From positions 1 to 64,000 of the forward strand of contig CAVOHC010000017.1 of the NCBI GenBank assembly GCA_963695645.1: a stretch of DNA of 64,000 bases. Direction: 5' to 3'. Both the position numbers and the translations under genes were made by a program. The notes under the pieces are model-generated. The model was not told the origin of the DNA. It did no database searches and saw only the letters and a program-made list of their open reading frames with translations. Below are positions 33,807 to 43,126 of this stretch, piece by piece; the first letter of the stretch is position 1, and the number at the start of each line of letters is the position of its first letter. This stretch comes from DATBGO01 sp963695645 (GTDB lineage Bacteria > Actinomycetota > Actinomycetes > Streptosporangiales > Streptosporangiaceae).

Positions 33807-34584
33807 GGATGTAGCGGACGGCGTGGTCGGCCTGCTGGTAGATGCCCGGGCCGGCCGGGCGCCGCATCTCCTCAGCCAGGTGACCGAGCAGGCCGGCGGC
33901 CCTGGCCAGCAGCGCGAACCCGCGCAGCACGTCCGGGTCGAAGCCCAGGTCGGCAAGGGCGGCTCCGCACACGCCCGCGCCGTTGAGCGGCAGCGTCCTG
34001 CCGAGAATGGCCGGATGGACCCGGCCGACCGCGGCGAACAGCCGCAGGTGCGGCCCGAGAGTGCCTTCCTCTTCGGCGATCCTGAAGATCACCGGTGTGC
34101 GCGGATCACCGCCCTTGTGCAGCGGATGCCCGAGCCCGGGCACCAGCCGCCCGGCACCGCGCTGCGCCTGCACCGCCGCGGCTGCCAGCGCGTCCCAGCC
34201 CGCCTCGTCGTCGGGCACCGGCAGCGGTCCTGCACAGCGTGCCAGCGCATCGGCCAGGAACCTGCCGCAGTCCTCGGTCACCCCGAGGTACACCGAGCCG
34301 CCGCCGAGCAGCCCGGCGGCGACCGCGCCCTGCACTGACTCGGGTGCCCCGGTCAGCGTGAGCCGGGCCGCGATAGCCGACGGCGTGAAGCCGTGGTCGG
34401 CGAGCGCAACCAGCACCGATTCGAAGACCCGCAGCTCGCCTGGGGCCGGGCGGCGCAGCGCGACCAGCCAGAACGCCAGTTCGCCGAAGCTGACCTGGCC
34501 CATAAGCTCACTGGCCAGGTCGTGGCCGAGCACCCGGATGGAGGTCGCGTCGGCGGTCCCGATCGAGGTCGGATATTCGTTCAT
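33793..34584 (-). CDS. Citryl-CoA lyase / citrate-synthase-like protein
   Basis: A 263-residue short member of the citrate synthase superfamily, far below the 370-430 residues of true citrate synthase. The active-site His region LVPGLGHPLHKGGDPRTPVI and the later NGAGVCGAALADLGFD, where an Asp would act, are visible. Such short forms are usually called citryl-CoA lyase-like and cleave or form a C-C bond next to a CoA thioester. Its ATG overlaps the acyl-CoA ligase stop (ATGA), so it probably acts on the CoA ester made by that ligase. It is the last gene of the liv-ligase operon. Confidence 0.75.
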   Translation of the reverse strand: MNEYPTSIGTADATSIRVLGHDLASELMGQVSFGELAFWLVALRRPAPGELRVFESVLVALADHGFTPSAIAARLTLTGAPESVQGAVAAGLLGGGSVYLGVTEDCGRFLADALARCAGPLPVPDDEAGWDALAAAAVQAQRGAGRLVPGLGHPLHKGGDPRTPVIFRIAEEEGTLGPHLRLFAAVGRVHPAILGRTLPLNGAGVCGAALADLGFDPDVLRGFALLARAAGLLGHLAEEMRRPAGPGIYQQADHAVRYIPPGS

Positions 34585-36182
34585 AGCTGGTCCTCTCGGC
34601 CCGGCTGGGACCCGGGCTGTGGCTGGCTGGCCTCGGCATCGTACTCACCGGGCTGGTGCCCGGCGGGGAGCCGGTGCTTGGCCACCCGGGCGGTCGGCGT
34701 CCGTGGCAGCTCATCGATCAGCTGCCAGTACCTGGGTACCTTGAACGCGGCAAGCCGGGCCGCCGCAAACTCCTTGAGCTGCCGGAAATCGAGGGAGCCG
34801 CCGGCATCGGCGGGCACGATGAACGCCTTCACCTCGTCCTCGGACAGCTCCGACGGCACCCCAACGACCGCGCACTCAAGGACAGCCGGGTGCTCGGTGA
34901 GCACCTCCTCCACCTCGAGCGGCGACAGGTTCTCGCCGCGGCGGCGCAGCACTTCCTTCAGCCGCCCGACGAACGTGTAGGTCGTCCCGTCGGAGCCCAC
35001 CGTGATCAGGTCGCCGGTGTGCAGCCAGCCATCGTTGATTGCCCTGGCTGTCTCCTCGGGCATCCCCCAGTAGCCGGGCGTCACCACCGGGTTGCGCAGC
35101 AGCAGCTCGCCGGTCTCGCCGGGACCGAGTTCCTGGCCGTCGGCAGAGATCACCCTGGCCTCGTTGACCAGGCCGAGGGCCGGATGCTGGCGTACCGCGC
35201 CGAGGGTGCCGAACGGCCGGGTGCCGTGCGGCCAGATCAGCCCGTAGGGCGACTCCGACATCGCGTAGCCGACCACGATCCGGAAGCCGAAACGCCGCTC
35301 GATCTCCTCCTGGCGGCTGCGCTCCGGGGCCGGCCCGGTGTAGCAGAGCCGCAGCGGGTTGTCGGCGTCGTCGGCCCGCGGTGGCTGGCGCATCAAGATC
35401 TCCAGCATCGCCCCGATCGCGTTGAACTCGGTCGCCCCGTGCCTGCGCGCGGCGTCGAGGAAGCCGCTGGCGGAGAACCGCTCTAGCAGTACCAGGCCGG
35501 CGCCGCAAGCCAGCGAGCCCATGACCGAGTATGCGGGCGCGTTGATGTGGAACAGGGGCAGCGAGGTCATCAGCCGGTCCGCTGCGGTCAGCTCCATCCA
35601 GAAGCCGAAGCCCTCGCCCGCCATGGCGTATGCCCGGTGCGTCTGCATGACCAGCTTGGACCGGCCGGTCGTACCCGAGGTCGGGATCAGCACCGCCAGG
35701 TCATCTGGGCGCACGCCCAGGTCAGGCAGCTCCGAGCCGCCTGTCCCATGCCGGGCGTCGGCACCGAGTTCGGCCACGTCAAGCACGCCGAGTTCGGGCA
35801 GCCCGCCGACATCGGCCGTGCCAAGCAGCGCGGCCAGGCCGGAATCACTGACCAGCGCGCGCGGCGTCGTCTGCCGGACAAGCCCGGCCAGCTCGGCGGC
35901 GGCGCTGCGCGGGTTGACCGGCACCAGGACCGCACCGAGAACGGCAAGGCCCAGCCAGCACAGCAAGTAGTCGGAGGTATTGCGGGTGGTGACGACGACC
36001 AGGTCACCGCGGCGCACTCCCGCGGCGGCGAGCGACCGCGCCACCCCGGCGATGGCAGCGACCGCACCGGAGAAGGTCAGCGACGTCTGGTCGGTGCGCA
36101 GCCAGATTCCGTCCGGATCGCGGTGCGCAGCCGCTGCGAGCAGCCGCGGGATGGTGCCTGAGTACTCGGGCCCGGTCATCAT
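34581..36182 (-). CDS. Acyl-CoA ligase (AMP-forming)
   Basis: A 533-residue ANL-superfamily enzyme that activates a carboxylate to its CoA ester using ATP. Motifs are VLIPTSGTTGRSKLVMQTHR (ATP loop), LPLFHINAPAYS, CYTGPAPERS, VVGYAMSESPYG, DGWLHTGDLI and GRLKEVLRRRGENLSPLEVE. The last conserved motif is TPTARVAKHRL where many relatives have a PTGK, so the general Lys used in adenylation is Arg here, with another Lys three residues on. Related CaiC-like ligases also vary there. ATG 36182 overlaps the TetR stop (ATGA). The substrate is probably what the neighbouring importer brings in. Confidence 0.88.
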   Translation of the reverse strand: MMTGPEYSGTIPRLLAAAAHRDPDGIWLRTDQTSLTFSGAVAAIAGVARSLAAAGVRRGDLVVVTTRNTSDYLLCWLGLAVLGAVLVPVNPRSAAAELAGLVRQTTPRALVSDSGLAALLGTADVGGLPELGVLDVAELGADARHGTGGSELPDLGVRPDDLAVLIPTSGTTGRSKLVMQTHRAYAMAGEGFGFWMELTAADRLMTSLPLFHINAPAYSVMGSLACGAGLVLLERFSASGFLDAARRHGATEFNAIGAMLEILMRQPPRADDADNPLRLCYTGPAPERSRQEEIERRFGFRIVVGYAMSESPYGLIWPHGTRPFGTLGAVRQHPALGLVNEARVISADGQELGPGETGELLLRNPVVTPGYWGMPEETARAINDGWLHTGDLITVGSDGTTYTFVGRLKEVLRRRGENLSPLEVEEVLTEHPAVLECAVVGVPSELSEDEVKAFIVPADAGGSLDFRQLKEFAAARLAAFKVPRYWQLIDELPRTPTARVAKHRLPAGHQPGEYDAEASQPQPGSQPGREDQL

Positions 36183-36826
36183 GCCTGCGACGATACGTCT
36201 GCGGCCAGCCCGGGTCCCGGCTGCAGGCCATGGGCCAGCACCGCCATGAGGTCGTCGAGAACGTCGTCGGGGACCCGGCCGCCCGCTGTCCACTCGGCCC
36301 AGCGCAGGCCGACGAAGTTGCCGAGCCCGGCGTAGACGTAGCCGATGACCTCCGGGTCATACCGCAGGTCGATATCGCCCGCCTGCTGCGCAATCCGGAC
36401 GCCGCGCGCGTAGCCGCGGACCAGCCGCTCGTAGTACTGCTTGAACTCGGCCGGCGCGACGAACTCGGCCTCGCGGACGATCCGGTAGATCCACGGCCGC
36501 TTGGACATCAGGTCGAAGTAGGCGCGGAAGGATGCCCGCTCCCTGGCCCGCTGGTCCGCATTGGCCTGTTCCAGGGCGGTCCGCATCGCCGTCCGGAGAT
36601 CGGCATTGATGTGCCGGAGCACCGCTGCGAAGATCTCCGCCTTGGAATGGAAATGGGCGTAGAAGCTGCCGGTGGCGATGCCTGCCCTGGCGCAGATCTC
36701 GGCCACCGTCGTCCGCCGGTAGCTGCGCTCGCCGAACAGTTCCTCGGCGGCCAGCAGCAGCCGCTCACCCGGCGGCCGCTCAGCACCGCCGTCCGGCCTG
36801 CGGCCTGATACGCCGGTCACGTGCAT
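36179..36826 (-). CDS. TetR-family regulator
   Basis: A 215-residue TetR protein. The N-terminal HTH is RRTTVAEICARAGIATGSFY followed by AHFHSKAEIFAAVL. The C-terminal ligand domain includes RPWIYRIVREAEFVAPAEFK, a pattern often seen in regulators of acyl-CoA or aromatic catabolism. ATG 36826 is chosen as first start in the fold. It sits between the importer genes and the ligase/lyase pair, all on the minus strand, and probably represses the operon in the absence of a CoA-thioester or acid ligand. Confidence 0.88.
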   Translation of the reverse strand: MHVTGVSGRRPDGGAERPPGERLLLAAEELFGERSYRRTTVAEICARAGIATGSFYAHFHSKAEIFAAVLRHINADLRTAMRTALEQANADQRARERASFRAYFDLMSKRPWIYRIVREAEFVAPAEFKQYYERLVRGYARGVRIAQQAGDIDLRYDPEVIGYVYAGLGNFVGLRWAEWTAGGRVPDDVLDDLMAVLAHGLQPGPGLAADVSSQA

Positions 36827-36923
36827 ACCCCAGTGCTGGATTCTGGACAGGCAGCGATCGCCGGTCCGGTAGCCCGGTGGGCCGGCCGCCGCGCAACGCG
36901 GCGGCCGGCCCGGACGCGGCTGG

Positions 36924-38279
36924 TCAGGGCGACGGAATCCCGCTGGCAGGCGCGGGCGGCTGCGCCGTAGAGAAGGTCGTGACAGCTCCGGTCGCGCTGT
37001 TGTCGGTGACCTGAACCGGGCCCGTCTGGACGATCGCGCCGTTCTTGATGACGCCGATGTAGACGCCGGTGCCGCCGTCGTGGTCAGTCGCGGAGTACGC
37101 GTACGGCGCCACCGAGACACCCTGCGGCAGGCCGCCGTTGATCGCGTTGACCAGGTCCTGCCTGGTGGGGTTGCGCCCGGCCTTGAACATGGCCTGGACG
37201 AATGTGTACCCGACCGCCATGCCGTAGGCCACGTTGCCGTCCAGCGGCAGTTTCGGGAGGTACTGGCTGTGGACCTTGCTGAACAGCGAGACCCAGCTGT
37301 TGCTGGTGTCACCGAGCGAGGGCAGGTAGCCGTCGGTGATGATGCCCTGGGTCAGCGCGTTCCCCGCGACCTTCGCGCCGTTCTGCTTGGCGAACGCCTC
37401 GAGGAGCCCGGCCAGCGTGATCGGGTCGGAGCCGACGTTGCTGACCACGAGCTGCGGGCTGAAGCTGAGCTTCAGCCCGTACAGCCGCAGCAGCGCGGTG
37501 AACGCGGGCACCGAGAACGAGACCACGACCTGGGCCCCGGCTGCCTTCAGCGCGGCCACCTGCGGGCCGACGTTGAGGTTGGTCGGAACGTAGCTTTCCC
37601 TGGCAACGACCTGGGCCTTGGGGATCTCGTAGTCGAGGCCCTTGACACCGTCCTGGCCGAATTCGTCGTTCTGGTAGAAGTAGCCGATCTTCTTGCCCTT
37701 GAAGTGCTGCTTGACGTAGTTACCGAGGAGCTTGCCCTCACGGATGTAGTTGGGCTGCCAGCCGAAGGTGTACGGCAGCGTCGAGGGGGCATTCCAGCAT
37801 GCGCAGCCGGACGCGACGAACACGTCAGGCACCTTCTGCGCGTTCAGGTACGGAGCGACCGCCAGGTGGGTGAGCGTGCCCAGGCCGTCGAAGATCCCAT
37901 AGACATTGTCCTGCAGCACGAGCTGGTGCACCACGCTGGAGGTGAGGGTCGGGTTGTACTGATCGTCCAGGTACTTGTAGACGATCTTGCGGCCGTAGAT
38001 GCCGCCGTGCGCGTTGACGTACTGGAAATAGGCGTTGGAGCCGGGTGCGATCTCGTCATAGCCCGGCGCCGCTACGCCAGTGAGCGGCTGGTGGCTGCCG
38101 ATCGTGATCGTGGTCGCCGTGATGCCTGGCGCGGATGCCGTCAGCGCGCTGTTCGATGAGCTGGACGAGCCTGACGACGATGGTGAGGACGACCCGCTGG
38201 AACCGCACGCGGCGGCGACCATTGCGAGGGCGGCCAGCCCGGCGACGGCCGCCACCTTTGCTCGATGTGGGCTTTTCAT
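36924..38279 (-). CDS. livK: Branched-chain amino acid-type ABC substrate-binding lipoprotein
   Basis: A 451-residue lipoprotein. The lipobox VAAAC puts the lipidated Cys at residue 25, followed by a Ser/Gly-rich spacer. The mature protein is a type I periplasmic-binding fold (TITIGSHQPLTGVAAPGYDE, YGRKIVYKYLDDQYNPTLT, QVVVSFSVPAFTALLRLYGL). It captures ligand outside the membrane for the LivHM permease. Family members bind branched-chain amino acids, but many actinobacterial versions bind aromatic acids or short acids. Its ATG overlaps livM by 4 nt, and GGAGG for it is inside livM. A 97-bp gap separates it from tetR. Confidence 0.9.
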   Translation of the reverse strand: MKSPHRAKVAAVAGLAALAMVAAACGSSGSSSPSSSGSSSSSNSALTASAPGITATTITIGSHQPLTGVAAPGYDEIAPGSNAYFQYVNAHGGIYGRKIVYKYLDDQYNPTLTSSVVHQLVLQDNVYGIFDGLGTLTHLAVAPYLNAQKVPDVFVASGCACWNAPSTLPYTFGWQPNYIREGKLLGNYVKQHFKGKKIGYFYQNDEFGQDGVKGLDYEIPKAQVVARESYVPTNLNVGPQVAALKAAGAQVVVSFSVPAFTALLRLYGLKLSFSPQLVVSNVGSDPITLAGLLEAFAKQNGAKVAGNALTQGIITDGYLPSLGDTSNSWVSLFSKVHSQYLPKLPLDGNVAYGMAVGYTFVQAMFKAGRNPTRQDLVNAINGGLPQGVSVAPYAYSATDHDGGTGVYIGVIKNGAIVQTGPVQVTDNSATGAVTTFSTAQPPAPASGIPSP

Positions 38280-39322
38280 CTAGTGCTTTCCTCCTGGTGT
38301 TCTGTTGCCGGCCGGTGCCGGCGCCATGCGCTGAAAGGAGTTCCCCCAGTCGGGGTGACGGGTCCGAGCAGGCGGCGGACGCCGCCCTGGATTCCGGCGG
38401 GGAAGACGAGCATGACAACGATGAGCACGAGGCCGTAGGCCGCGATCGGGATGCTGGAGCTCGCAGCGCCGGACAGACCGTGGCTGCTGGCCACGTCGGT
38501 GAGGTAGGTGGGGACGAAGACGAACAGCAGGCTCCCCCACAGCGCCCCGGCCAGGCTGCCGAGGCCGCCGATGACGGCTGCGGTCAGCAGCCCGATCGAG
38601 AGGGCGAGCGTGAAGGCGCCCGGTGAGACGCTCGTGGTGACCACCGCGAGGAGCGCACCGCCGAGACCGGCTGCGGCAGCGCTCACCACGAAGGCCAGGA
38701 CCTGCAGCCTGCCAACGTTCAGGCCGGCCAGGGCCGCCGCCACCTCGTTGTCGCGGACCGCGCGCCAGCTGCGGCCGACCCTGCTGCGGATCAGGTTGGC
38801 CAGCAGGACCAGGGCGATCAGGGCGGCCGCGCTGGTGAGCCAGAGCAGCCACCGGGTCGGCGGGAAGGTCGCGCCGAGAAACGCCGGCGTGGTGATGGAG
38901 ACGCTCAGTCCCTGGTCACCGCCGAAGACGCCCGGATACTTGTCGGCCACCGACGGCAGCGCGACCGCGAGCATGAGCGTCGCCCCGGCCAGGTAGGGGC
39001 CGCGCAGCCGGGCGGCGGCCACTCCGAAGATCGCGCCGCCCGCAGCGGTGATCACCACGCTGGCGGCGAAAACGATCTCGAGCGGCCAGTGCAGGTGCAG
39101 CAGCAGCAGGGCCGCGGCGTAGGCGCCGATCGCCATGAAAGCGCCGTTACCAATCGAGATCTGGCCGCTCAGCCCCATCAGGACGGTGAGGCCGGCCACC
39201 GCCACCAGGTAGGCGGCGACCCCGGCCAGCTGGTAGTCGCGATAACTGCTGAGCTTGATAGAGACCAGGACGATCACCAGCGCGGCGAGCACCGCGACGC
39301 CCAGATGGCGGGCCATAGTCAT
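38276..39322 (-). CDS. livM: ABC importer permease, LivM-type
   Basis: A 348-residue membrane protein with about nine helices. The family signature VGLTVLMGLSGQISIGNGAF is recognisable as AGLTVLMGLSGQISIGNGAF, and the ATPase-contacting loop is RAVRDNEVAAALAGLNVGRL. It partners LivH to form the channel. ATG 39322 lies right after the livH stop, in an overlapping arrangement; longer frames reading upstream are livH shadows. The tail (RRLLGPVTPTGGTPFSAW) is cytoplasmic. Confidence 0.9.
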   Translation of the reverse strand: MTMARHLGVAVLAALVIVLVSIKLSSYRDYQLAGVAAYLVAVAGLTVLMGLSGQISIGNGAFMAIGAYAAALLLLHLHWPLEIVFAASVVITAAGGAIFGVAAARLRGPYLAGATLMLAVALPSVADKYPGVFGGDQGLSVSITTPAFLGATFPPTRWLLWLTSAAALIALVLLANLIRSRVGRSWRAVRDNEVAAALAGLNVGRLQVLAFVVSAAAAGLGGALLAVVTTSVSPGAFTLALSIGLLTAAVIGGLGSLAGALWGSLLFVFVPTYLTDVASSHGLSGAASSSIPIAAYGLVLIVVMLVFPAGIQGGVRRLLGPVTPTGGTPFSAWRRHRPATEHQEESTR

Positions 39323-39324
39323 GA

Positions 39325-40203
39325 TCACACCTGCCGGGCGGCGGTAGTGGAGAACAGGCCCGACGGCCGGACCATCAGGACAAGCACGAGGATCACGAGG
39401 CCGAACAGCAGCACCAGGTCGCTGCCCAGGTAGCCACCGACGTAATTGAGCAGGACTCCGAGGATCACGCCGCCCACGATCGCGCCAGCCGGGCTGTCCA
39501 GCCCGCCGATCACCGCCGCGGTGAAGCCGAGCACGAAGATTGAGTCCATGCTGTTCGGATAGAGGAAGGTCGAAGGCGAAACGAGAACCCCGGCCAGTGC
39601 GCCGAACAGCCCGGCCAGTGCCCAGCCGAGAGTCAGCACCCGTCCGATCCGGACCCCGAGCAGCCGCGCGATCGAGGGGCTGAACGCCGTCGCGCGCATC
39701 CGCAGGCCCACCGCGGTAAACCTGAACACCGCGGCGAGCACGAGCGCGGCGGCCAAGACGGCCACGGCTATGAACACGTCGTTCCATGAAACGCCGAGCG
39801 CGAAAGACCCGATCTTTATCCCGGTGACCGAGAACGCGGCCGGGAACGACCGGAACTGGCCGCCGTAGATGATCCCGGCCACGCCCTCGATCAAGATCAG
39901 CAGCCCGATGGTCACGATCACCGCGTTCAGCGCGGGCTTGTTGGCCACCGGCCGGACGACCACCCGCTCCAGGGCCGCGCCCATCACCAGGCCGGCGGCG
40001 AGCGCCGCGGCGAAGCCGAGCCAGTAGTCGCCCGTATGGTTGATAACGACTAGCGCGACATAGGCGGTGAACATCGCGATCCCGCCCTGGGAGTAGTTGA
40101 GGATCCTGGTGCCGCGCCAGATCAGCACGAGGGAGAGCGCGATCGCGGCGTAGATCATGCCGACGCTGATCCCGCCGAGCGTGAACTCAACGAACTCCTG
40201 CAT
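39325..40203 (-). CDS. livH: ABC importer permease, LivH-type
   Basis: A 292-residue permease with eight helices. It begins EFTLGGISVGMIYAAIALSL and carries the LivH motifs GTRILNYSQGGIAMFTAYVA and RMRATAFSPSIARLLGVRIG, the coupling-helix region. It pairs with LivM. The gene starts 11 bp after livF and ends 2 bp before livM. Confidence 0.9.
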   Translation of the reverse strand: MQEFVEFTLGGISVGMIYAAIALSLVLIWRGTRILNYSQGGIAMFTAYVALVVINHTGDYWLGFAAALAAGLVMGAALERVVVRPVANKPALNAVIVTIGLLILIEGVAGIIYGGQFRSFPAAFSVTGIKIGSFALGVSWNDVFIAVAVLAAALVLAAVFRFTAVGLRMRATAFSPSIARLLGVRIGRVLTLGWALAGLFGALAGVLVSPSTFLYPNSMDSIFVLGFTAAVIGGLDSPAGAIVGGVILGVLLNYVGGYLGSDLVLLFGLVILVLVLMVRPSGLFSTTAARQV

Positions 40204-40214
40204 CAGCCGCCCCC

Positions 40215-40934
40215 TTAAAAGCCCAGATAGTGACGGCGCAGCGAAACGTCCGCCGCGAGGTCGGCGGCGTCCGCATCCGCGGCGATCTTGCCGAGATTCA
40301 GCACGATGCCCCGGTCAGCGATGCCGAGCGCGCTGCGCGCGTTCTGCTCCACCAGCACGACGGTCAGGCCGGAGTCGTCGCGAAGCTGCCTGACCAGGCC
40401 CATGATCTGCGCGACGATCCGCGGCGCCAGCCCGAGTGAAGGCTCGTCAAGCAGCAGTACCTGCGGCGCCGCAAGCAGCGCCCTGGCAATGACCAGGATC
40501 TGCCGCTCGCCCCCGGAGAGGGTGCCAGCCAGCCGGCGCCGCCGGTCGGCGAGCAGCGGGAAACGCTCATAGCCGCCGGCCAGCGCGGCCGCCCGGTCGG
40601 CCGCCGGGCGGATGAGAGCGCCAAGGCGCAGGTTCTCCTCGATGGTGAGCTCGGTGATCACGCCCTGGCCTTCGGGCACGTGCGCGACGCCGGCGCGGGC
40701 GATCTCCTCGGGGCGGCGCCTCGCCAAGTTGACGCCGCCGAGGACAATGCGCCCGCGGCGCGGCCGGACGAATCCGCTGATCGTCCGCAGCAGCGTCGTC
40801 TTCCCGGCTCCGTTGGCGCCGAGCACTGCCGTGATGGTGGCAGGCCGTACCGAGATCGACAAGCCGTCTAGTACCGGTCCCCCGCCGTACCCGGCCACGA
40901 TGTTCTCGATGGCAAGCGCCGCGGCCTCACTCAT
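40215..40934 (-). CDS. livF: ABC importer ATPase, LivF-type
   Basis: A 239-residue ATPase with Walker A VLGANGAGKTTLLRTISG, signature LSGGERQILVIARAL and Walker B LLLDEPSLGLAPRI, the typical LivF form. Q-loop and H-loop-equivalent (VVLVEQNARSAL) are present. ATG 40934 overlaps livG by 8 nt; upstream frame extension is a shadow of the livG repeat. It energises the LivHM channel with LivG. Confidence 0.92.
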   Translation of the reverse strand: MSEAAALAIENIVAGYGGGPVLDGLSISVRPATITAVLGANGAGKTTLLRTISGFVRPRRGRIVLGGVNLARRRPEEIARAGVAHVPEGQGVITELTIEENLRLGALIRPAADRAAALAGGYERFPLLADRRRRLAGTLSGGERQILVIARALLAAPQVLLLDEPSLGLAPRIVAQIMGLVRQLRDDSGLTVVLVEQNARSALGIADRGIVLNLGKIAADADAADLAADVSLRRHYLGF

Positions 40935-41811
40935 CGTCAGCCTCGCCTGGCTCCGCGCCCCGGCCTGCATCCGCATCCCGGCCTGCATCCGCATCCCGGC
41001 CTGCATCGGCATCCCCGCCTGCCTCCGCATCCCCGCCGGGCGGCACGTCCTGTTCAAGGCCGAGGTACGCGGCGGTGACGGCCGGGTCGGCCTGGACCTG
41101 CCCGGGGGTGCCGACGGCAATCACCTTCCCGAAGTCCAGCACCGTGATCGTCTTGCAGACCGACATCATCAGGTCCATCCGGTGCTCGATGACGACCACG
41201 TTGGCGTCGGCCGCCAGTTTCTCGATCAGCTCCCCAAGCTCGGGCAGTTCGCCTTCGGACAGGCCGCTAGCGGGCTCGTCGAGAAGCAGCACCCGCGGCC
41301 GTGCGACCAGCGCCCGGGCTAGCGCTACTCGCTTGCGCAAGCCGTACGCCAGCGTGTCGGGCATCCTGTCGGCCAGCTCAGCCGCGCCGACCTGATCGAG
41401 CGTCCGCAAGGCCCGTTCCCGGAGCGCCCGCTCATCCCGGTCCGACCGGGGCAGCCCGAAAAGCGCGGACCAGAATCCGGCGCGCGCCTGGCTGGTGTCA
41501 CCGATCATCACGTTCTCGACCACAGACAGGCCGCCGAACAGGCCGACGCCCTGCAGCGTGCGGGCGATACCGAGGCGGGCAAGCCGGTGCGGCCGGAGGC
41601 CGACGAGCTCCTGGCCGCCGAAGTGGATCGTGCCGGAGTCCGGCTGGACGAAGCCGCACAACACGTTGAGCAAAGTGGTCTTGCCCGCCCCGTTCGGTCC
41701 TATGATGCCGGTTACCTGCCGTGGAGCCGCAGTTAGCGAAACGTTGTCGAGCGCTGTAAGGCCGCCGAAACGGACAGTGACGCCCTGGACGTCCAATGAA
41801 CCGTCATTCAA
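40927..41811 (-). CDS. livG: ABC importer ATPase, LivG-type
   Basis: A 294-residue ATPase and the first gene of the importer operon. Walker A is IGPNGAGKTTLLNVLCG, the LivG-specific loop IARTLQGVGLFGGLSVVENV is clear, and Walker B is VLLLDEPASGLSEGEL. The canonical LSGGQ signature is replaced by DTLAYGLRKRVALARAL, which is usual in this family. The last 45 residues are an Asp/Ala/Gly tail (DADAGRDADAGR) created by an 18-bp tandem repeat and probably functionless. The 214-bp gap upstream to the sirtuin gene should hold the operon promoter. Confidence 0.92.
   Translation of the reverse strand: MNDGSLDVQGVTVRFGGLTALDNVSLTAAPRQVTGIIGPNGAGKTTLLNVLCGFVQPDSGTIHFGGQELVGLRPHRLARLGIARTLQGVGLFGGLSVVENVMIGDTSQARAGFWSALFGLPRSDRDERALRERALRTLDQVGAAELADRMPDTLAYGLRKRVALARALVARPRVLLLDEPASGLSEGELPELGELIEKLAADANVVVIEHRMDLMMSVCKTITVLDFGKVIAVGTPGQVQADPAVTAAYLGLEQDVPPGGDAEAGGDADAGRDADAGRDADAGRGAEPGEADDE
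40961..41032 (-). repeat. 18-bp tandem repeat at livG 3' end
   Basis: Four units of CGGCCTGCATCCGCATCC with small changes. They encode DADAGR hexapeptides at the LivG C-terminus. Confidence 0.88.
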
Positions 41812-42025
41812 CCGGGTGATCCCTTGCTCCGGGACGCTGCGCTACCGTGTAGTGAACCCAGATTCAGGGCATCCGCGTGCCGATGGCAACCTTCAACCAC
41901 ATTCGTGGCCAAACCGAGACCAGCGGTAACCACGGCACGCGGCCGCTGCCGCGCGCTGGCCAGAACGGCCGGGCCGACTGCATAGGTATCCTCGCAATCA
42001 TGGCAACGCTGACAGCATCGCCGAC

Positions 42026-42805
42026 ATGCAGCAGGACATAGCGGGAGCCAGGCCTTCGGGCCGCCCGGCATGGGCGCACGGGGTCAGGCGTCTCGTGGTG
42101 ATGACCGGTGCCGGAGTCTCGACGGACTCCGGGATCCCTGATTTCCGTGGACCGCAGGGCGTGTGGACGCGCAACCCGGGCGCCGAGAAGCTGTCCTCCT
42201 ACCAGGCCTACATGGCCGATCCCGCACTGCGGCGCCGGTCCTGGCAGGCAAGGCTGGCGCATCCGGCCTGGACTGCCGAGCCCAACGCGGCGCACCTCGC
42301 GCTTGCCGCGCTCGCCCGCTCCGGGATCGACACCCGCGTGATCACCCAGAACATCGACGGCCTGCACCTGCGCGCAGGCACGCCGCCCGAGCGCGTTGTC
42401 GAGCTGCACGGAACGATGTTCGACGTAATCTGCACCGGGTGCGGTGACCGAACGGCCATGGCCGAAGCGCTTGCCCGGGTCCGGTCCGGTGAGGACGACC
42501 CGCCGTGCGTGCAGTGCGGCGGAGTTCTCAAATCGGCGACGGTCATGTTCGGACAGATGCTGGAGCCCGGCGTCTACCAGCGGGCTGCTATCGCGGCCGC
42601 GAGCTGCGACCTGCTTATCGCGGTAGGCAGCACGCTCACGGTCGAGCCTGCCGCGTCGCTCTGCACGGTAGCCGTCCGGGCACGCGCGCGTCTGGTCGTC
42701 GTTAACCACGAGCCCACCCCTTACGACGAGACCGCCACCGCGGTCATCCGCGACCCCATCGGGACGGCCGTGCCGCGCATCGCCGAACAGCTGCTTATGC
42801 CTTAG
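42026..42805 (+). CDS. cobB: Sir2-family NAD-dependent deacylase
   Basis: A 259-residue sirtuin. The NAD-binding motif is VMTGAGVSTDSGIPDFRGP, then TQNIDGLHLRAGT, the catalytic His in VELHGTMFDV, and a zinc knuckle with Cys pairs CTGC and CVQC. GSTLTVEPAASL and VVVNHEPTPYDE complete the Rossmann fold. It removes acetyl or other acyl groups from lysines at the cost of NAD+, for example on acyl-CoA synthetases. An acyl-CoA ligase operon lies on the other strand, but a link is speculative. Proteobacterial desuccinylase Tyr/Arg signature is not seen. Confidence 0.92.
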   Translation: MQQDIAGARPSGRPAWAHGVRRLVVMTGAGVSTDSGIPDFRGPQGVWTRNPGAEKLSSYQAYMADPALRRRSWQARLAHPAWTAEPNAAHLALAALARSGIDTRVITQNIDGLHLRAGTPPERVVELHGTMFDVICTGCGDRTAMAEALARVRSGEDDPPCVQCGGVLKSATVMFGQMLEPGVYQRAAIAAASCDLLIAVGSTLTVEPAASLCTVAVRARARLVVVNHEPTPYDETATAVIRDPIGTAVPRIAEQLLMP

Positions 42806-43126
42806 CATCGCCAGTTCCGTGGGGCTCATGTGCTGTCGCAGTTCGTTGCGCGCGTAGTTCGCTGCGCTCGTGGTTCGTTGCGCTGCAGCTGCCTGAGCCG
42901 GTGCGAGCGCCCACGTGCTTTCTTCTGATCGTCGGCGGCGTGACGACTCTCTGCCTCCTCTCCGCCTGCCTCCTCTCCGCCTGCCTCCTCTCCGCGCGCT
43001 CTGGCCGGCGAGGAATACCGCATAGCAATCGCAGGCAGGCAGCCGTCGAATGCGCTCCCGCCGGCCGGCTGCCGGTGCATGTCATCCTGGAACGCGGTGG
43101 GTATGTCGGACATGACGGAAGGAACG
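42806..43126. other. Intergenic with 15-bp tandem repeat
   Basis: 321 bp before the ABC1 kinase gene. It contains CTGCCTCCTCTCCGC three times in tandem (42951-42965, 42966-42980, 42981-42995) without mismatch, and before that some GTTCGTTGCGC-like imperfect repeats (42841-42885). The purine-rich GGAAGGA at 43118-43124 is the ribosome site of the next gene. Confidence 0.6.
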
